Positions 33,991 through 47,409 of a stretch of DNA of 64,000 nucleotides are shown piece after piece. The DNA comes from Syngnathus acus (lineage: Eukaryota; Chordata; Actinopteri; Syngnathiformes; Syngnathidae): contig NC_051100.1 of the NCBI RefSeq assembly GCF_901709675.1, positions 8,900,786 to 8,964,785 on the forward strand, read 5' to 3'. The notes beneath the pieces were generated by a model. It did no database searches, was not told the DNA's origin, and worked only from the letters and a program-made list of their open reading frames with translations. The translations under genes and the position numbers were made by a program. Positions within the stretch are counted from its first letter, which is position 1; each line of letters begins with the position of its first letter.

Positions 33991-36900
33991 GGATGTTTTT
34001 TATTTTATTTTTTTTATGCGTTTCATAACTTGCTTAAGATGCAGTTAAACGTTTCGAGCTATAAGAGATGTACTGTTTGTAGCACAAAGCCAATGGTTAA
34101 AATGGTACAAGGTTGAAACTGAAATAAGGTCAATCGAAAAGCAACGACGGCGCATACGTGCAGGCTTTTAGGACACCTTTTGAAATGATGGTGTTACTTG
34201 AATACATTCTTTTTATGAGTCGTCTCATGAAAACACATTTTCTCATTGTTAGCAGCCGCTTTACTTTTAACTATTGCAAAAGGGAATTAGATTTAGAGCT
34301 GAGCAAGAGGCTAACATTTCTAACAAAGTGAGTGTAAAATAAATTTTCCCTCCAGACTAATTAAATGAGTCATTTTTTGCAAAGCAAGCAAACAAATTAG
34401 GTGCTGAAAAACAGGTTTGATATTTGTATTTTAGCGAGCGATGAAAAATCAGCTCTACTTTTGGTTTTTAATCTTCTAATCTGTCTTTTTATTTTATGTT
34501 TATGGCCCCAGGTGACAGGACTCACATCATCCAAAAAGAGATGGCAATGTTTTGGCATAATGTTTAAAGGTTAGTGTATTATTTGCGATATCAATGGTGC
34601 AATTCCAGGCCTCGCTTGCTGTACAGCAACTGAAGTCAAATGACTAATGATGAGCCTCTGGCAAAGTATTTATTGCACATCATGAGAACACAATTACCCG
34701 AGGATGTGCACTAATTGGAAATAACTGTGTGCAACATTCAGACGCAGCAGTATAAATAAAAAATGCGTCTGTTCATTTGCATAATGCTGTCATGAGAAAT
34801 GATAGATAATCTCAATTAGAAGATTTGTATGGTAGATCACAATATGCCACAATTATTTATTAATTGCTTTTGCAAAGCATGTAATGAATGGACGGGACTG
34901 TATTATTAAGTACGGAGCAGAAACACCTTATGGTTGTGCCTCTAGGAGGCGACATTCTCTCCTGCATGTTAAAAGTGCTTGTTTATCTCTCATGGGTTGA
35001 CAAGTTATCCCTTTAAAAATCATTTTAATCAATTAAAACACTCTATTCTGTTTTGGAATTTGTGAGAGCATCCAACACCCTTTCTATTTTACTGTTAGGT
35101 CATTTAGAATGAAAAATATCTGACGCATATATTACAGTTCTTAACCACTGTAAATTGCTTATGCGATTATTTGTTTTAGGAAAACCCTCGTTCTAAAACT
35201 GAGTATTGCCATTTTTGTCAAGGTAGTTTTTTTGTGATGCAGCATGACGAATTCGTGTTGGCAGCCATGATGTGTGCAGTTGTAGTAATTCCCTCTTTTA
35301 ATCATATATAATTTAAAATGCCCAAAAGACTTGTAAATAAACAGTCACTCTCACTATATGCTACATAGAGCAGAACTCAAACTAGCCCCTGAAGGCTTGG
35401 CTGTACTGTACGTGCTGGGTTGAACCGAACCCTCTGCTGCTTTTTGTCATGAATATTGCTGTTTGATCTCCGTGCCTCTTTTATATGCACTCAGAGAACC
35501 AACCACCTGAGTGAGCACTGGCTGTGAACATTAAAAGAATTCAGCTCATAGATCTTCCATAAAGTTTCATCTATGAAAGCCTGCACCTAAAATTAGTGAG
35601 GATTTAATTGCACTTTTCCATAACGGTTGAAACTACGTTTCTCCAGAGTGTTGCTTGTATCGCACAACCAGGTGGTTACACGATGGCCACACACACAGCT
35701 TTAACTCCTCGATTGCCCACGACCCCCTTAGGCGTGAGAGGTCACCGGGGACATGGCACGTATCCTATATAGGCTGTTAGAATGCTTTCTGATGCTTAAG
35801 CAACTCTATTTATATTCAGTCACACATTCTGGGATGATGGAAATACAAAAGAAGCCTCAAGCAGAAATGTTCGCATCGCCAACGCTCTCATTTCTCAGCT
35901 TTTGCTGCCGCTGCAAAAAAAAAAGATGTAATATGCTAAGGTTAAGAGAGTGTCGATGTACGTGGGTTTATGTAAATGTGTAATGAATTTATGAATTCAT
36001 CTACGGATCAGTTATGCGTTGTTGGTCTTGGAAGCTGTCCCAGACAAAAAAAGAGACACAGTAGCTCTTTCAAATAAAGTCCTGACAGTCTCTGCCATTC
36101 CTGGTCACTAGTTGAGGAAATAAAGTAGGCAACATTGATTTGCAATCAATGGCCTTTTACACAAACTGCAAAAGTTATTTCTACAAACATGGAATAAAGT
36201 GCACAATATGCAGTATGGGGGGAAAAAATCAATGATGTTGTCCACACAAAAAGCATCATATATGCAAAGACAATCACTCACACGAAGAAAGTGGCCCAGT
36301 TAAACCTCAGTTGAATGTGTTAGACAAACTGACAGGACTAGAGGGAAGGAGGAAAAAATGGAAAGAGGAGGGTGGATGGTGATTGGCTGCCGCAGACATA
36401 CTGTAGGCGGTTGTCTCTACAATGTCGTTGCAGTGAGAACATCATAATGGCTCGTCGCCAGTCACATTCAATTGTCAAGAGCAGATCCAGTATTGTCCGT
36501 CAAGCTGGAACTGATGGATAAAGTCCAGAATAACAAACAAATGATTTTCGTCTTGCTTCTGTCCTGAAAGCAATAATGTGTAAAATATTGATGACATTAA
36601 AATAAAGTGGCCTTGTGCTGTATATTTGACACCAAATCTTTTTTCTCTTCCTTACCAAGTGTTTACACCCTACAAGCAAAGGTATTTGCCCATAAATATT
36701 CAAAAGAAAGCAAGAGCTTAATTGTCTCAAGAGGTGAACGTCAGACAAGCTTAAGGGCACCAAAGCTGAGCCTCACATCACCACCGAGCCAATTAAACAT
36801 TTTGAGGAAAACGGGAAATAAATTACACAGCGTACTTTTCAACAAGAACAGAGCACTTTGTCTCGGGGACAAACAGAACAATGCTCATGTTGAGAGGTGT

Positions 36901-38990
36901 TTTCTACTTTTCCATGAATCTAAATGGAGGAGCTTGATTATTAAACAGTGTGACAAAGAAAGCGCTGAAGACATTTGCAAGCTTTTAATCGTATATTTGG
37001 ACCCGTCAGCAAAACTAAAATGGGAATGTCTAATATTGGAAACGAGGCCAGTAAAGAAGACGAGACGCGAGTCCTCAAGTATCAAACTCAAGGCCCGGGG
37101 GCCAGATACGGCCCGCCACATCATTTTATGTGGTCCGTGAAGACAAATCGTGCATCAAATTCGTGTCATGACTAGAATTGCAAATTGTCTTCACTTTTAA
37201 TAATATCTTTTTTTTTTTTAAATATTTGACCAGTTTTTACTCGTCTGATTTGAAAACAAGTTATTTGTCCGTTTGTTTTGTAGCTTTTACTGTATATAAT
37301 GAGGTGCTCGTACATTTATTTGGGTTGACAGTCATAATGGCCCTCCGAAAGAAGCTATGACTACAATGCGGCCCGCCAAAAAAATGAGTTTGACACCCCT
37401 GCGCCAGTCGATGTGCCCCAGCAAGGCTTCTTGTTAAGTCCACCATGAACCAGCATCAGCAGGCCTCCTCATCCATGGAGATTGTGCTTGTTTCTCCCCA
37501 GCTGTGTGTCAACCTTACCAATAATAGCAGTTGAATAACAAACACAGCCTCAAGAAGTCTCACAGACTCTTGGGACCCCACCCCCCAAAAGACTTTGTGA
37601 CAAACACAAGAAAACCTAATAGGGATGCTCCTATTGGTTTATGCAAATGTCAGGAGTCAAACACTATTAGAAATCTAATGTGCACAATGCATGAGCCCTT
37701 AGGCGCACGGCGTACTGTAGGCAATGGGGGTATTTTTAGTGGCTCCCAGTACCACTACTCCTCCTCTATGCACCAATCAGAAGCTGCTTGTCACTGTTTC
37801 CATGCTGAGACATGTTTAAATATTGATAGGGAGAAACGCGAGACCGTACTTTAAGTTGTACCAAACTGGATACCAGGGGATTAAAGAAATACTGAGAATG
37901 CCTATTGGTGATCATGCGGCTTTTGTTGTAGTTCTCTGACGAACATGTGTTTGTGAGTTTTTGAGGTCACGGAGGAAATCATTTTTGTCTTGAAAATGAC
38001 ACAGTTTAGCACCATGAATATTACATATCACCATGTTAACAAAACAATTGGTGAACTTGGAAAAAAAGCAACAAGTGGCTTTCCAAATGTGTAACATGAC
38101 CAAGAAATAGAGTCTGTCTGTTTATCTGTAGCTGTAATTTTACTTATGAAGTTTGATAGTCAATCAAAAATGATTTGTTTGTTGCTGATGCGGCTTTACA
38201 GTTGACCAGGCAGTAAAACAGAGAACAGCATTTTTCCCGGTCTGGTGTTTTATGTACTGAATATGTCTGTCATATAAAACTGCCACTGGACTGCAGTAAA
38301 CAAACAGTGATTGATGGGCCCGTCTAAAAAACTTTCAATTTTTAATGTTCTCTACGATGAAATGTGAAAAAATAGATTATATCCTAAGAGCACCTTAGAG
38401 TAAAAGTTAACAGCTACAAAGAGTTTTCCCTCTGTCACTATTAAAACAGAATTGGGCAATAAAGTTAATAGAAATGACTCTGACTCGTTTCACAATCAAA
38501 GGTGGAAGTCTGAAATTTAATGATACTTTAGAGATTCATTTAGAGACATTTGCCAGTCATTATTTATTTTGGTTTGGTAATGAAAAATGAATCAGAATAT
38601 ACAACCGTTTCCATTAGCAACTCAATTTAGTGTGGGGACAGTTTCAAGACACCAGGTTTGACACTTTCAGGTTGAAAAAAAAACCATAAAAATCCGAGTG
38701 CATGTTTTAGTTTATTACTCTTGTACATCATCAAATGCCTTTTGTAGAAGTTTTCAATAACATATCCTAAATTTTCCTGAGATCAGCAAACAATTATTGC
38801 TATATTATTTTGACTGTAGATTAAATAAATAGATATTAAGAGAATGTATGGATACACAAGCATAATATAATTAGATCAATAAATATAGCTGTAGCAGTTT
38901 TTCTTTTGTTTTAATGGAAAAGAAGGATCGTAAGTTCTCTATCACTTATCCGAGGGAGGACTCCACATATTCCAAAATTTAATTGTGCCC
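33991..38990. other. Intergenic region between kcnk1 and an unnamed gene
   Basis: About 5 kb of AT-rich sequence. A stretch at about 34730-34890 with homeodomain-like TAATTA/AATTA motifs and an octamer ATTTGCAT (about 34776-34783) looks like possible conserved non-coding DNA (inference). A hAT-type MITE lies at 37074-37401. The 177-codon open frame at 36607-37140 runs into this MITE and is not called. Confidence 0.6.
37074..37401. mobile_element. Non-autonomous hAT-type element (328 bp)
   Basis: Inverted ends: left CTCAAGTATCAAACTC with GGCCCGGGGGCC, right GAGTTTGACACCCCTG with GCGGCCCGCC. Flanking 8-bp direct repeats match at 7 of 8 positions (CGCGAGTC at 37066-37073, CGCCAGTC at 37402-37409), as expected for an aged hAT insertion. 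No transposase frame is present. Confidence 0.75.
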
Positions 38991-39075
38991 ATGACGTCTA
39001 TAGATGGCGCTGTTGCAGTGCTCACGTCGCTTGACAGCGAGCATGTTAGAAAAGGAAAAGTGATCAGAGAGGCAT

Positions 39076-40417
39076 ATGTTTGCGGGTACCAAGCTGCGGC
39101 TGCAGCATGTTACTTCTCTTAATCCCTCTCCGCTGTTGACCGTGACAGCCCCGTGCAGTGGCCCCAAAATGTACGGTGATGGGGAGGGCACCGTGTGGGA
39201 CCGGGTCGGGCGGCCCCATCGGGACTGTATGTGCTATCTTGGACCTCCGACAAACTTGATGCCGCTGTAAGCAAATTTGTTTACCTTCTTTCTCGTGCTT
39301 GATGCTCGATTGATTGGCTGTGATTGAATGGACCTGTTGCACGAGAGATGTACATTCTAGATTATTTTTAATACAGCTGTTATAAATAGCAAGTGAAGAA
39401 ATAACCCAGAAATATTTAACTCCATCTGCTTTGTCATTTCATTTTTTTTTATCAAGAGTATATATAACTATTTTTTATCTGTATGTGCCATATCAAAAAT
39501 TAACATTACATTGGGATTATTTACAATTTCTATATCATGCATGTGTTTATAGTTGAATGGATATGTGCGTCTGTCCTACAAAGGCAAAACAACTCCAGTG
39601 GCGTTTTTCTATACTGTAATGTTGTATAACAGCAAGGGATTCACTCTTTTATGAAACATAGGATGCTTTTTAGTTTAATTGGTGCAATATCTTGACCATT
39701 TTAGAGTATTATTGCGTTAGTGTTATGCTACCTACTGGAAATAAAACCAATGTCGCTTCTTCTTAAAAGCCAATTACATACATAAACTACTGTGTGCAGT
39801 CTCAAATGACTGGCCACCATTATGTATGCTCGTATAGCCAGGAGCCATCACTAATATTTTATCGGCCTCTTTGCAAATCACTTGTGATTTTCTATAAGCC
39901 TCGAAAGCCATAGTAGGTCGATTGTAATGCTTGCAAGTTGCAACACCCGTCACTAGCACTTAATGTCTTTCACACAATGGCTGAGCTGAGGCAGGACTAG
40001 TGAAGGATGATGATTTCTGTACTGTACATGAGAGGAGATGCGGGGGCCTTTTTTGGGTGCACCATACTAAGCTCCACTTACTAGAGACAGATCTGATCTC
40101 GTCAAGAACGAGCCCAAATATACAGGATCCCTTTCTCTTTTTCTCTTTGTCTCGCACTGTCAACGTTACTACCTCCACCCTTTTGCTTCCTTCTCTTGCC
40201 AGCGGGATGCGCAAGTCGCCCGAAGTGAGCCCCAGAAGGCTTTCGGACATCAGCCCTCAGCTCAGACAACTCAAGTACCTTGTAGTGGACGAGGCCATCA
40301 AAGAAGACCTCAAGTCTTCCCGCTCAGTGGAGGACATCAACAGTGCATCCATAGAAGAGCGAATACTGCGTATCACTGGATATTATGGCTACCAGCCTTG
40401 GAATGCCAGCTACAAAA
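39076..40417 (+). CDS. Unrecognised protein, two 5' exons (3' end not found)
   Basis: Exon 39076-39266 ends at donor CCGCT|GTAAGC in phase 2. Exon 40203-40417 begins after CTTGCCAG, and its first base completes the Leu codon. It ends at AAA-A|GTGAGT in phase 1. The start could be ATG 39076 (weak context) or ATG 39169 (A at -3), giving 64 or 33 codons before the intron. The second exon encodes a segment that looks selected: RKSPEVSPRRLSDISPQL, then a helical, charged stretch KYLVVDEAIKEDLK, then SIEERILRITGYYGYQPW. No signal peptide or membrane segment is seen. I do not recognise the family. It lies between kcnk1 and slc35f3 on the same strand. No unambiguous next exon was found; one candidate acceptor with matching phase is at 43857. 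Confidence 0.55.
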
Positions 40418-41999
40418 GTGAGTTCAATAGTGTTAGAACATTGCATGTGCACCAAGAGGTTGCAAACAAGAACTATATAATGCAGTTTAAGTTTACATAA
40501 TGTGATTAAACGTATTTCACTATGTATATTGTATATTAGAAAATAAATTTATTAAAATTAAATGTGTTTATGGACAGAAAAAGGCATTGCCCTGACCCAT
40601 TTGTTTAGATATGATTCATAAAAAATTACTGTATTCATGAATAATTAAGTAGCTCATTAATGATTTTATTCAGATAATGTATGTTGACTGACTCGCAGTT
40701 GTTGCAAGAACAATTAGACTAATGAAGTCAAATCCTTCCGTTCAACTCATCCTTTAAGAGTTGTTTTTAAAGCATCATTATCGCTAAAGTTGGGGCAGCT
40801 AGCAGAGCGAACTTCACTGAAGCTTGAGGCATCAGACAATCGAAACCTTGCTTTGAGCAGTAAATTCTTTGAAGAGTTGTTTTTTTTAACATAGCTTTAA
40901 TCCTCTCTCTCGCTTTTAATCTCTGCATCACTTCAGGAGATTTGCATCATTTTGGGGGGCTGAGCACTTAACCCTTTAGATCTGGCTTGGTGTTCCATCA
41001 TTAAAACACTCCCCATGGAACTGCTATTAAAGCTGAGCCATTTAAAAGAGAACATCTCCATAGGCTGTTTATGTCATTTATCACAGTTAATTAGAACAAT
41101 TGTGTGGAAAAGACGCTCACTTTTTAAAGTTTACATTTTGGTCCAACAACAAAAACATCTTAAGATCCACATCCTACAACACACACACGAAATTGTTAAT
41201 GTATTGGGAGACAGTTTGGAAGGTAATTCGGCCAATGTGGGTGGCACTTGTATTTTATTCCATTAACCGCCAACCTACTGGCGCTAACTGGCAAAGCAAA
41301 ACGAAATGACGTACTGTGACCCTGCACACGCGAGCAAACTCTCTCACTGGCATGCAGGTTTAAACCACCAAAGTACATTGCTGCCTCCACAAAAGCACCA
41401 AATGTCATCTAAACCTGCTGCTCATTTTTTGAAATGCCACTGAGTCACTTTGCCTAAAGTAGAAACCCTCCAACTAATTTGACTCTTGTGGACAGTATAA
41501 GAGGTTGATTTAAACAGAAATGCAGCCAGTGGATCAACAAGTTCTTATTTCATCAACAACTTGCATTGATGCACCAAGCAGCAAAACACCTCCGCTCTGT
41601 TTGTTGTGTCTGTTGGGTTTGATGTCAAAGAAAAGGTCATAGACAAAATGTTATTCCTTTTTTTTTTTTTTGTTCCCACCCCCCCCAAATAGTTTTTGTT
41701 AACTCAAACAAGGGGGAAAGGTGACGTAAACATACCAAAATGGCATCAAAAGGGCTTCAATTACAGAAGCTCCACTTGGCACATCATTGCTCATTTGATG
41801 TCGAGAAAACATTGCCGTAAATCATCAAGTGACAAATGAATATAATTATGCAATTTCAGCGTCAGGTAATTTTGTTAGTAAAATAAATGTTTATCCCCCA
41901 ACTCGTGGAGCTGTCTGGTACGAGGAAGGCACTTTAAATTTCACATGATTTATGCCACGTTGTTGTCTCTTGCTGATCATGACTCGGAGACCTCTAGAC

Positions 42000-42727
42000 C
42001 AGCAGTTCCCAACCTTTTTGCGCCACGGACCGGTTACATGTCAGACAATATTTTCACGGACCGACCTTTAGATAAATATATAAATAATAAATTTATAATA
42101 AAAAACGCATAAAAATAAAACTCACCATTAAGTATCTGCTCCGTAGCTTTGCGGGCTCGACTGGGGAAACATGTTATGTGACCGGGGCGAGCGTCTTGAC
42201 CTGCAAAAAAAATTATTGTTGTGGCTACTCTTGTATTTCAAAAATTGTCACCTCAAAAATAAAAGAGTAGCTTGTAAGGAGGAGGTCTTAAACCCACTAA
42301 ACCAAAAAGCACTCACGGAGATAGTTCTTCAATCCAAAAAAGGTATTTATTTACATTAAACATAAATCTCCGGGTTGACTTTCATACAAGAAAAATAAAA
42401 CAATAAAACATAATCTAGTAATGATTTTAGTGGTTGAAAAAACTGTATCACTACTCCTCCTTCAAAACCAAGAAACACCAAAAAAAAAAACACACCTGTC
42501 CTAACTCCCACATTATAGGTAGGAGGTGGCTGCAAAGGAGGAGGAGACCTGACTGGCACTGGCACTATCTGGCTTCACATATAGAACAGAAATAATTCAT
42601 AGGCCAGACCACAAATAATAATGATATTAATACAATCAATATAAGAAATTAAATAGGCTCCAACAATTATTGTTTTTTTTCTGTGCGGCCCGGTACCGGT
42701 CCGTGGCCCGGTGGTTGGGGACCTCTT
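42000..42727. mobile_element. Non-autonomous hAT-type DNA transposon (728 bp) with perfect 8-bp TSD
   Basis: Perfect flanking direct repeat CTCTAGAC at 41992-41999 and 42728-42735. Inverted ends are CAGCAGTTCCCAACC on the left and GGTTGGGGACCTCTT on the right. Subterminal GCGCCACGGACCGG mirrors CCGGTCCGTGGCCCGG. An 8-bp duplication with CAG-type ends and the CCCAACC core is the hAT signature. The interior is AT-rich with no transposase frame. Confidence 0.9.
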
Positions 42728-45700
42728 CTCTAGACCATTGAAACAAAAATTGCTTTCTGCGGCGACCAAACTTTGTGTGCGCCAAAATTGTCGGTATGCT
42801 AATGCTTGTGGCCATTTACATTAGAAATACGAAGCAGGGGACTATAAACTAGATTTGTATGAAAATCAACTTGGTGGAATAGGCTGTATTTGTTGCTATG
42901 GTAACCAGATTACGCACACCACTGAAAAAAACGATGCCACTGTTTTCCCCTAACCTGCAGATTGAGGCTCATTTTCAATGGACATGCAGTATGCATTTTT
43001 GAAACGTCATGCTCTAGCTTCCCTATGCCTGAAAAAGATATGCAGTGTAGAAAATGGATAGTTTCTCCCTTATTGCGTCAAGGTGTCTCTACAGGTGTGC
43101 ACACTGAGAAATGAAATTTATTTTTTCCCAATATAATTTACTTTAACAAAGATAGCATCTCCCTCGGGTACAAAAGTTGAGGTTTGTGAGGCATGAAATG
43201 AAAGGAAATGTTGCCTTCTATTTTCAGCTGTGCTTTTCGTCACGATGAGACCCAAGGTGCAGGAACAGGTTGGAGAGTTTGGATGGTCATTTACACCTGT
43301 CATGACAGTCTCGCAAGGCGGGACTGATGATTTGAACAAGTTATAATAATTCGTATAATATGTTAGCATTCAGGAAGCGGAGACTATGCTTGCTTTAAAT
43401 ACACAATTTCTTTTTTTTTTTTTAAAGTTTAGGTTGACAATAACCTTCAGTTGAGTGTGGCAATAAAGAGCTTGAAGCCTCTTTTTGGAAGACGATTTAC
43501 TAAGAGTGCCAATCTGCTGCTTGTTATGATGTGAGTCACCTGCTACCATACAGTGATTTTATTTCTAGTTAGTGCAGTTTATGTCTCAAAAAGTTGAGTC
43601 ACTTGTATCTTAAGGCATCACTGTAGTAGTTTGTTTGAAGAACTGTTTTGTGGCACCTATTATACTCCATATACTAACAGCACTGTAAATGACAGAAAAA
43701 ATTACATCATATTTACTTTTAATATAAAATTCTACCAACTTCTTGTGTAAGCCGATTCTATGCGCTTGTTGAATGATAATTAATCATCAATTTGGTAGCC
43801 GATGTTCCCTTTGCTCACACTTTTTCTTTGCTGCCATCCACAATCTGTACCCACAGCGCAGGCATGCGGAAAGGCATCCTGGGAAATGCTGTCAATCATA
43901 AAGCTGAAACAGAAGGAAAAAAGGCCAATTAAGACAGGAAGAGTAAAATTATGGTGGCCAGAAAACCATGAGAAAAGAATCTGTCGTGTCGATCATTTGT
44001 TACCGTTAAGTAAAGAATGTGAAAGACTGATACTGTACAGTGAGCGCATTAAACAACCATTTTATGCTTTATTTCCCCAGTGATGCAAACCTGTCACTGT
44101 GTGCATCCGAGTTGAAGAGAAATCTTAGTGCTTAGTGGAAAAAAGTACTCACTCACATCATCCCCACGAACAGAGTCGCCATGACAGCACGCTCATACAT
44201 CCATGTTCACACTGTTTTGCTCTAAACAATCAATGAGAGAAACAAAAAAGCCCCCCTAATCAACATACAGTATTTTTTCTGTGGGCTTCCGTTTTTTTTC
44301 TGCATGCATATTTAAAACACTATTTCATGTTTTAGTGCTATGCTGCAGAATATACGGAACATGCAGGCTGGCACATTTGCATATTTAATATTGGATGCAA
44401 ATGGCGTTGGGAAAGGAGTCATTTCTTTTTAAACTTGGGGTTATTTGTGTAATGTATTAATACATGACTGAATTAAGGTTTTTCTAGGACTGTAATCACT
44501 CAACAACAAACAGTTTTGCACTGGCTTCCAGTTTCAGTTTTGTTGTTGTTGTTTGAGGCAATCATACATTTATGAGTGTTTACTGTCATAACGGCCCACT
44601 CATGTGGCCCATGACAATGAAGCTGAACAAACCGTCATTTCTAGTCATTTAGCAACATGACAGAATCCAAATATTTGACTAATATTAAACAGCTGTCACG
44701 TAATGTGACACATTGCAATTTTATACCAATGCATATTCCATAAGCCTCAATATACTGTACATGCACATAACCCTAACTGGCCGAATTATTGACGGTCAAC
44801 TAAGCAGCCAACCTATATTATTATGCCCATTACAATGGAATCAATCAATTTAAGTGAAAAATGCACTTTTTATTGCCTGTTGAGGCAATAACATGCTTGG
44901 ACTATGCCCTAAATGGACATTTCGTCCATCTCTGGTATACTCGAAAGCACTTCCTGTTGCATAACATGACATGCATAATATAGAGTGATGCATAGCAAAT
45001 CATACACCTGCCCATGCTCATTGCAATTCAGCTGACTTTGACTTTGAAGCTGAGAACTCGCTGGCGTTTATTTCTCATTTTTGCTGTAGACGTGAGAGGG
45101 TGGAGGGCTACTGTACAGAATTTGACACTATTTTCGACATTTCATTGGGAGAGATTGCATCTTTATGTTTTGTGGTATTTGAGTTACCCAATTTAATTCA
45201 AGGAAGAAAATTAGAAAATGCAACTGCCCTGACTGTTTTTTTACTCCACCCTTTTCTACTGATGGAAATGCTGTTTCATGCCAGTCTAGTCCTGCAGACA
45301 CCCTTTCACCTCTTTCATCGAGCGTTAATTAGGAGAGGCGACGTATGATCCCCACCCAGACGTAATTAATCTGCTGTGGTTACGCACAGCACAACGTGGT
45401 CATAAAAGAGCAGCAGCCGGGGAACAAAGTAGGCAAAGTGTAAATGAGGTTGTGCCAGCAATTTTGACTCTGAACATGTTGATAAGAAAATGTTGCTTGG
45501 TAAGGATCTTGTGACAGCAAAGTGTATTCGAGCTGGATTCTACTCCATGTAAAATTAACACAAGCTTAGTGTCGATAAACAAGGAAAAGAGCCAACAATA
45601 GACAAGCAGTAAATATATTACGTATAAACCTCCTCCAGCGTGTATGCTCTTATCAGTGGTGTTGCCAGAGGCTGACAGTAAATACATGGTGACTAATTCA

Positions 45701-46300
45701 TATTTTTTTTGCTCTAATACTTTGCCTTGCGGTGTAAATGGATGACACAAACAATATTTTAAAAACAAATTCATCTGAAAAGGTTGTGATGTTCACGCTC
45801 AGGTGGATGCTTCACTTCACTGAAGAGATCATTGTATACTAAGTGTATGCATGTACATATGATGATTGATTCCCTTTTATAAGTGAATTTCACCTTAAAA
45901 TATGCACACAACCAAATTATGATTACTAGTGTGCTGTGGGAAATTATCTAATTTCACAAAGTTTGTCCACAGGCTATTATTTAATTACAAACATATACAG
46001 TATGTGTTCCGCTCGCTAAGCCAATGATGTAGTCAAAACAAAAGCTCTTCTATTGGTATGTCTTTGGTCTGTCATGTTTTTCCAACGTAAAATAAGTTTT
46101 TTTTTAATGACATTTTGAATCGTGCATAAGCTTATCAAAAGGAGAATAAGATTTGTGTCATCGCCATGGCAACGCCACTCACCAACCTCAGTAGTTTAAT
46201 ACCAGCCTGGACACACTCGAGATTTCTTAGCGCTAGCATCCAAGTTAATGCTACAGCTCAGCATTCTGTATATTTATATTAAATTTAGTTTTTGTTTAGT

Positions 46301-46474
46301 TACCGTAATTTTCGGACTATAAGTCGCGGTTTTTTTTCATAGTTTGGGTGGGGGGGCGACTTATACTCAGGAGCGATTTATATACATATATATGGGGTTT
46401 TTTCACTTTTTTGGGCATTTTATGGCTGGTGCGACTTATACTCCGGTGCGACTTATAGTCCGAAAATTACGGTA
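46301..46474. mobile_element. MITE with 27-bp inverted repeats (174 bp)
   Basis: The left end TACCGTAATTTTCGGACTAT continues AAGTCGC. The right end is its exact reverse complement, starting at 46448. The centre repeats CGACTTATACTC and GCGACTTATA motifs. If the TA at each end is the target, this is a TA-duplicating insertion; no longer duplication is visible. Confidence 0.88.
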
Positions 46475-47409
46475 TTTGAATGTCTATCAAGAGATGCCAT
46501 TATATATGTATGATGTAATTTAAATACACTGTTGGTATTTCTTTTAAAATATACACTGAATTCACAGAGAATTTTTTTGCTATGCTTGTCTTAATTATTT
46601 TGGCAGTTAATTAAATTTCTTTTTAAATCATACACGGAAGAAAGAACTTTTACTGCATGAGCTGTATCAAACATCAAGTAAGCTCGATGTCAGTCCATGG
46701 AGGCTAATTTGAGGGTTTACTCTTGCCCGGGGGGCAGCGAGGGGGAAAGATTTTTGTGTTTGTTCACGCTTTTCAAATTTTAGGCACCATTTGGTGGCAA
46801 CAAACCTAAATAGCAGGAGCTATACACACAGCAGTGTATTGATTGGTCCAGAGAGAATCACAAAATAAGGAATGGTGCATTTGATATTTTCCCCTCTTCC
46901 ATCAAACGTTTTTTTTTCTCATTGTCATAAACAAGGCATGCCAAGAAAGACAACATGGTGGATGGCCTCCATTGTTGTCGTTTGTTTACTGACCTTTTTC
47001 TCTGTTCAATTTGGCAACACACTCCTGGGTGGAAACAGATTGGGATTTACTCTTCCAAACATTATTGTGTTGAGCTGAAGGAACATCATTTCATGAATGT
47101 GCTGGCAGGAACATGAATGCAGCATTCGGAGTGTCATTGTTAGGAGTGACAGTGTGGCCAGTCGTCCATTGGCATTAGGGGAAGCTCACAAGCGTATCAG
47201 ATGTTCTCACTCCTCACTGAATGGAGAACACTATCAAAAAGGGAACAGCAGAGTTTTCTCTCACTTCAATTATAAGCGCCTTAGTGTAGTATGTTACAAA
47301 GTGAAGTTGCAAGTTCTTCATATTTTGATGGATTATTTTTCTTTTACACCAGTGCATTATTGTTTGTTTTTTTACACAGCAACTATGTAAGCCATTAGCT
47401 AAGTATGAC

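Noticed and set aside
36607-37140. 177-codon open frame on the plus strand
   Set aside because: No recognisable homology, it does not begin with ATG, and its end lies in a hAT-type element.
45100-45348. 82-codon open frame (EFDTIFDISLGEIASLCF...)
   Set aside because: No family recognised and no splice or promoter context; treated as chance.
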